Origin: Bacteroidetes bacterium CG23_combo_of_CG06-09_8_20_14_all_32_9
GTDB taxonomy: Bacteria > Bacteroidota > Bacteroidia > Bacteroidales > GWA2-32-17
Assembly: GCA_002771395.1 (NCBI GenBank)
Contig: PCSS01000199.1
Location: forward strand, 1 to 7,407
Length of the DNA: 7,407 bases
Reading direction: 5' to 3'
The notes under the pieces were generated by a model that was not told the DNA's origin, did no database searches, and saw only the letters and a program-made list of their open reading frames with translations. A program made the translations under genes and the position numbers. Positions 4,534 to 7,407 of this stretch are shown here, in pieces. Position 1 is the first letter of the stretch. Each line of letters starts with the position of its first letter.

Positions 4534-7338
4534 ACTATTATTATTTTTTTTTGCTTTTTGAATAGCTTCCAATACTCGTTGTGGGGTTATCGGCAACTCA
4601 AATATTCTGGCTCCAATGGCATCGGCAATGGCGTTGGCAAGTGCTCCAAGAATAGGCAACGTGGCGCCCTCGCCAACTTCTTTTGCACCGTAAGGACCTT
4701 CGGGTTCATAACTGTCAACAATGTTTGAGTGAATTTCAGGCATATCTGCTGAAGTAGCAATAATGTAATTATGTAAATCTGCATTAAGCATTTTGCCTTT
4801 TTTGTCGAATACTTCGTTTTCAAAAAGAACTTCACTCATACCCATTACAGTAGCGCCTTCTACCTGCCCTTCAACCGATAATGGATTAACGGCAGTACCG
4901 CAATCGTGAGCATCCCAGAAATTAAGCACTTTTACTCTTCCTGTTTCCATGTCAACCTCAACTTCGCAAACGGTTGCCGAAAAGGAATAAGCCGGAGAAG
5001 TACCCACAGCAGCACCTTTGTAAGTTCCACCCAATCCTTCGGGAGGCGAATAATGTCCTTTTCCAACCAAAGGGCCGTGTTTGGAGAAAAAAGTTTTTGC
5101 CGCTTCCTGCCATGAAATATTTTTGCCGGGATTATCTTTAACAAAAACTTTATTTTGTTTTGCATCAAGCATTTCGGGTTTAACATTTAAGATTTCGGAT
5201 GCGGTAATGAGAACTTGTTTTTTAATTTCTTCACCAGCCATTTTTGAAGCGTTTCCGCCCATTAATGTTACGCGGCTTGAGTATGCTCCAAAACCAAGCG
5301 GAGTAATGTCGCTATCGGAAGACACAACACTTATTTTATCAAAAGTTATTCCCATTGCTTCGCATGCTGTCATTGCAAGAACGGTATCGGAACCCTGACC
5401 AATATCGGCATCACCTATAAATAAAATAGCTTTTGAGCCGTCTTCTAAAACTTTAATTATTGCGTTTGAGTGTGGAAATTTTGACCTGTAAATAGGATAA
5501 CCGGCTCCGGAAACAAATCCTCCGCAACCAATTCCTATTCCTCTGCCTTTGGGCAATTTACCTTTTTTGTTATCCCAATCGGAATCTTTTCGAACTTTTT
5601 CTAAACACGCTTTAAATTCACATGAATGGATATCAAGGTCATTACAAGTGTGATATTCAGGTTCCATTGCGTTTTTCAAACGGATAGCAATATGGTCCAT
5701 TCCAATATCATCGGCAATCATTGATAACAATGATTCAAAAGCAAATCTTGGGTGAGGACAACCATGCCCGCGAAAAGCTCCGCATGGTGGCAGGTTGGTG
5801 TTTACGCGATAACCATCGTATTTGTAATTCGGGAACTTATAAAGTGTTGGTAACATTGAGCCGGCATAATAAGTTGAAACAATTCCGAAACTTGAGTATG
5901 CTCCGCCTTCTAAAACGGCTTTTTGTTTCACCGCAGTGATAGTTCCGTCTTTTTTTACGCCTATTTTTAAATCAATATATTGTTTATGACGACCCCGACC
6001 ATACAAATACATTTCTTCGCGTGTGAACCTCATTTTTACAGGATGTCCTGTCGCTTTAGCAAGAAAAATTGACATTACTTCAATAGTATTAGTAGCGGCT
6101 TTTGACCCAAAACCGCCGCCGCAATGTGTCATAATTACACGAATATCACCTAAAGGCAGATTTAAAATTCGTGAAAGCTGATAATGAACATAGTGTACAA
6201 CCTGTGTTGATGTGTAAAGTGTAACTCTGCCATGCCTGTCCCATTCTGCAATAGCTGCCTGAGGTTCCATTGCGTTTTGGTAAGTTCTGTTGCCGGTAAA
6301 GTGTTCTTCGCGGATGTAATCGGCTTTTGCAAAACCTTTTTCTATATCTCCAAAATGATGAGCAACATGAGTGTTAATGTTATTCTCGTATTTATCATCA
6401 AAGAGGCGTGGTGCACCGTCTTTCATGGCTTCAGCAGGGTCAAAAACGGCAGGAAGTTCATCGTAAACTACGTCTATCAATTTTAAAGCCTTGTAGCAGG
6501 TTTCTTCGTCAATAGCAGCAACGGCGGCAACAACATCGCCAACAAATCTTACTTTCCCTTTAGCGAGAATATATTCATCATAACGTGCAGGTGAAGTACC
6601 CCACGTAATATCGGGAACATCGGCTCCTGTTAATACCGCTTTTACGCCCTGAAGTGCTTTGGCTTTGCTTGTGTCAATGGAAACAATATTTGCATGAGCA
6701 ACGGTACTTAATAAAAGTTTTCCGTAAATCATGTTTGGGAGTTGAATATCATCGGTGTAAACAGCACGACCGGTAGCTTTGTCGGGTGCATCAATTTTAG
6801 ATAATCGCTTGCCAACAACGTTCAAATTTATTGCCGATTTTTGTGGTTGATACTTTATTTCTTTAGGAGTTTTTCCGTTAAGATAATCGCTTGCAGTTTT
6901 AACGGCGTCAACAATTTTTGTATAACCGGTGCAGCGACATAAGTTGCCGCTCAGTCCCTTTTTAATTTCTTCCCCGGTAGGATTTGGATTTTTATCTAAA
7001 AGGGTTTTTGTGCGCATAATCATACCGGGTGTGCAATATCCGCATTGAATTGCTCCTTTTTCAATAAAAGCACGTTGAATCGGGTGAAGTTCATCGCTTT
7101 TGGCAAGTCCTTCAATGGTTTCAACTTTTTTACCATCTGTATCAACTGCAAGCACAATGCACGAATTTACAGCTTTCCCGTCTAAAATTACGGTACAAGC
7201 GCCGCAATCGCCCATTTCGCAACCTTTTTTTGTCCCGGTAAGTCGTAATTGCTCTCTAAGCATATCGAGCAAGGTGGTTCCGGCATTAACAGCAATTTCG
7301 TAATTATTACCGTTAACATTTATATTGATTAGTTTCAT
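4531..7338 (-). CDS. Fused [2Fe-2S]-molybdopterin hydroxylase, xanthine dehydrogenase family (4-hydroxybenzoyl-CoA reductase-like)
   Basis: A single-chain molybdenum hydroxylase of 935 aa from the ATG at 7338. I prefer this to the in-frame ATG at 7374 because MKLININVNGNNYEI is how the ferredoxin domain normally begins. Residues 1-75 are the plant-type [2Fe-2S] domain (Cys40, 45, 48, 60) and about 76-155 the second [2Fe-2S] domain (Cys99, 102, 134, 136). About 190-305 is the hammerhead domain, and the rest binds molybdopterin cytosine dinucleotide. Mo-site motifs are GGGFGSK (407-413), CGAFRGHG with Arg523, GQG (647-649), and KEVGEG with the presumed catalytic base Glu890. There is no signal peptide, so it should be cytoplasmic. 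The layout is that of Desulfovibrio aldehyde oxidoreductase (Mop, about 907 aa), with no FAD domain. However, CGAFRGHG and the GAYSSRVTLMGGNA stretch (684-697) resemble the HcrA alpha subunit. Substrate is undecided: aromatic-CoA, aldehyde or N-heterocycle. An FAD subunit, if any, would lie beyond 7407. Confidence 0.9.
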   Translation of the reverse strand: MKLININVNGNNYEIAVNAGTTLLDMLREQLRLTGTKKGCEMGDCGACTVILDGKAVNSCIVLAVDTDGKKVETIEGLAKSDELHPIQRAFIEKGAIQCGYCTPGMIMRTKTLLDKNPNPTGEEIKKGLSGNLCRCTGYTKIVDAVKTASDYLNGKTPKEIKYQPQKSAINLNVVGKRLSKIDAPDKATGRAVYTDDIQLPNMIYGKLLLSTVAHANIVSIDTSKAKALQGVKAVLTGADVPDITWGTSPARYDEYILAKGKVRFVGDVVAAVAAIDEETCYKALKLIDVVYDELPAVFDPAEAMKDGAPRLFDDKYENNINTHVAHHFGDIEKGFAKADYIREEHFTGNRTYQNAMEPQAAIAEWDRHGRVTLYTSTQVVHYVHYQLSRILNLPLGDIRVIMTHCGGGFGSKAATNTIEVMSIFLAKATGHPVKMRFTREEMYLYGRGRHKQYIDLKIGVKKDGTITAVKQKAVLEGGAYSSFGIVSTYYAGSMLPTLYKFPNYKYDGYRVNTNLPPCGAFRGHGCPHPRFAFESLLSMIADDIGMDHIAIRLKNAMEPEYHTCNDLDIHSCEFKACLEKVRKDSDWDNKKGKLPKGRGIGIGCGGFVSGAGYPIYRSKFPHSNAIIKVLEDGSKAILFIGDADIGQGSDTVLAMTACEAMGITFDKISVVSSDSDITPLGFGAYSSRVTLMGGNASKMAGEEIKKQVLITASEILNVKPEMLDAKQNKVFVKDNPGKNISWQEAAKTFFSKHGPLVGKGHYSPPEGLGGTYKGAAVGTSPAYSFSATVCEVEVDMETGRVKVLNFWDAHDCGTAVNPLSVEGQVEGATVMGMSEVLFENEVFDKKGKMLNADLHNYIIATSADMPEIHSNIVDSYEPEGPYGAKEVGEGATLPILGALANAIADAIGARIFELPITPQRVLEAIQKAKKNNNS

Positions 7339-7407
7339 GTGTTTATATTTTTGTAATTTGTTTATATTCAACATTTTTTACATTGAATGAGATTGATACA
7401 GATTCGT

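Noticed and set aside
4265..4534. Minus-strand open frame of 89 codons, hydrophobic
   Set aside because: It starts inside the short tandem repeats, overlaps the upstream stop codon by four bases, has composition expected from AT-rich noncoding DNA, and shows no recognisable motif.
4587..7303. Several open frames on both strands within the molybdenum enzyme gene
   Set aside because: They are shadows of a long gene with all cofactor motifs intact in its own frame.

Overview
The window is AT-rich, and every gene I can support lies on the minus strand. The genes lack Shine-Dalgarno-like leaders, two exact copies of the TAnnTTTG -7 promoter element lie upstream of one of them, and there is a typical lipobox protein and Bacteroidetes-style intergenic repeats. 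Together these point to a member of the Bacteroidota, probably an anaerobe or facultative anaerobe given the enzymes. This is inferred from sequence style, not from a marker gene.

Layout in transcription order (right to left). (1) 7338-4531: a large single-chain molybdenum hydroxylase of the xanthine dehydrogenase family, with both [2Fe-2S] domains fused to the molybdopterin domain and motifs closest to the 4-hydroxybenzoyl-CoA reductase alpha subunit. (2) 4530-3944: 587 bases with no convincing gene, holding heptamer-type tandem repeats, a strong imperfect hairpin (4097-4140) and a small perfect hairpin (3999-4016). (3) 3943-3356: a small lipoprotein with a predicted carbohydrate-binding-like beta-sandwich. 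It is bracketed by two related, same-orientation repeat elements, a gene-plus-element layout resembling a mobile cassette. (4) 3060-2317 and 2282-1092: a two-gene unit of a FabG/PhaB-type 3-oxoacyl reductase and an acetyl-CoA acetyltransferase-type thiolase, with a good promoter -7 element in front. (5) 1040-133: a gene graveyard, where a C-terminal piece of a type III-like DNA methyltransferase is joined in a different frame to a C-terminal piece of an AAA/OLD-like ATPase. The methyltransferase piece runs into a REP-like palindrome at its 5' edge.

Functionally, the thiolase and reductase interconvert acetyl-CoA, acetoacetyl-CoA and 3-hydroxybutyryl-CoA (or longer homologues). The molybdenum enzyme could act on an aromatic or other CoA thioester or on an aldehyde; a link with the thiolase/reductase pair is possible but unproven. 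The left 1 kb records decay of defence-type genes. The most interesting unexplained structure is the repeat-bracketed lipoprotein unit at about 3222-3998.
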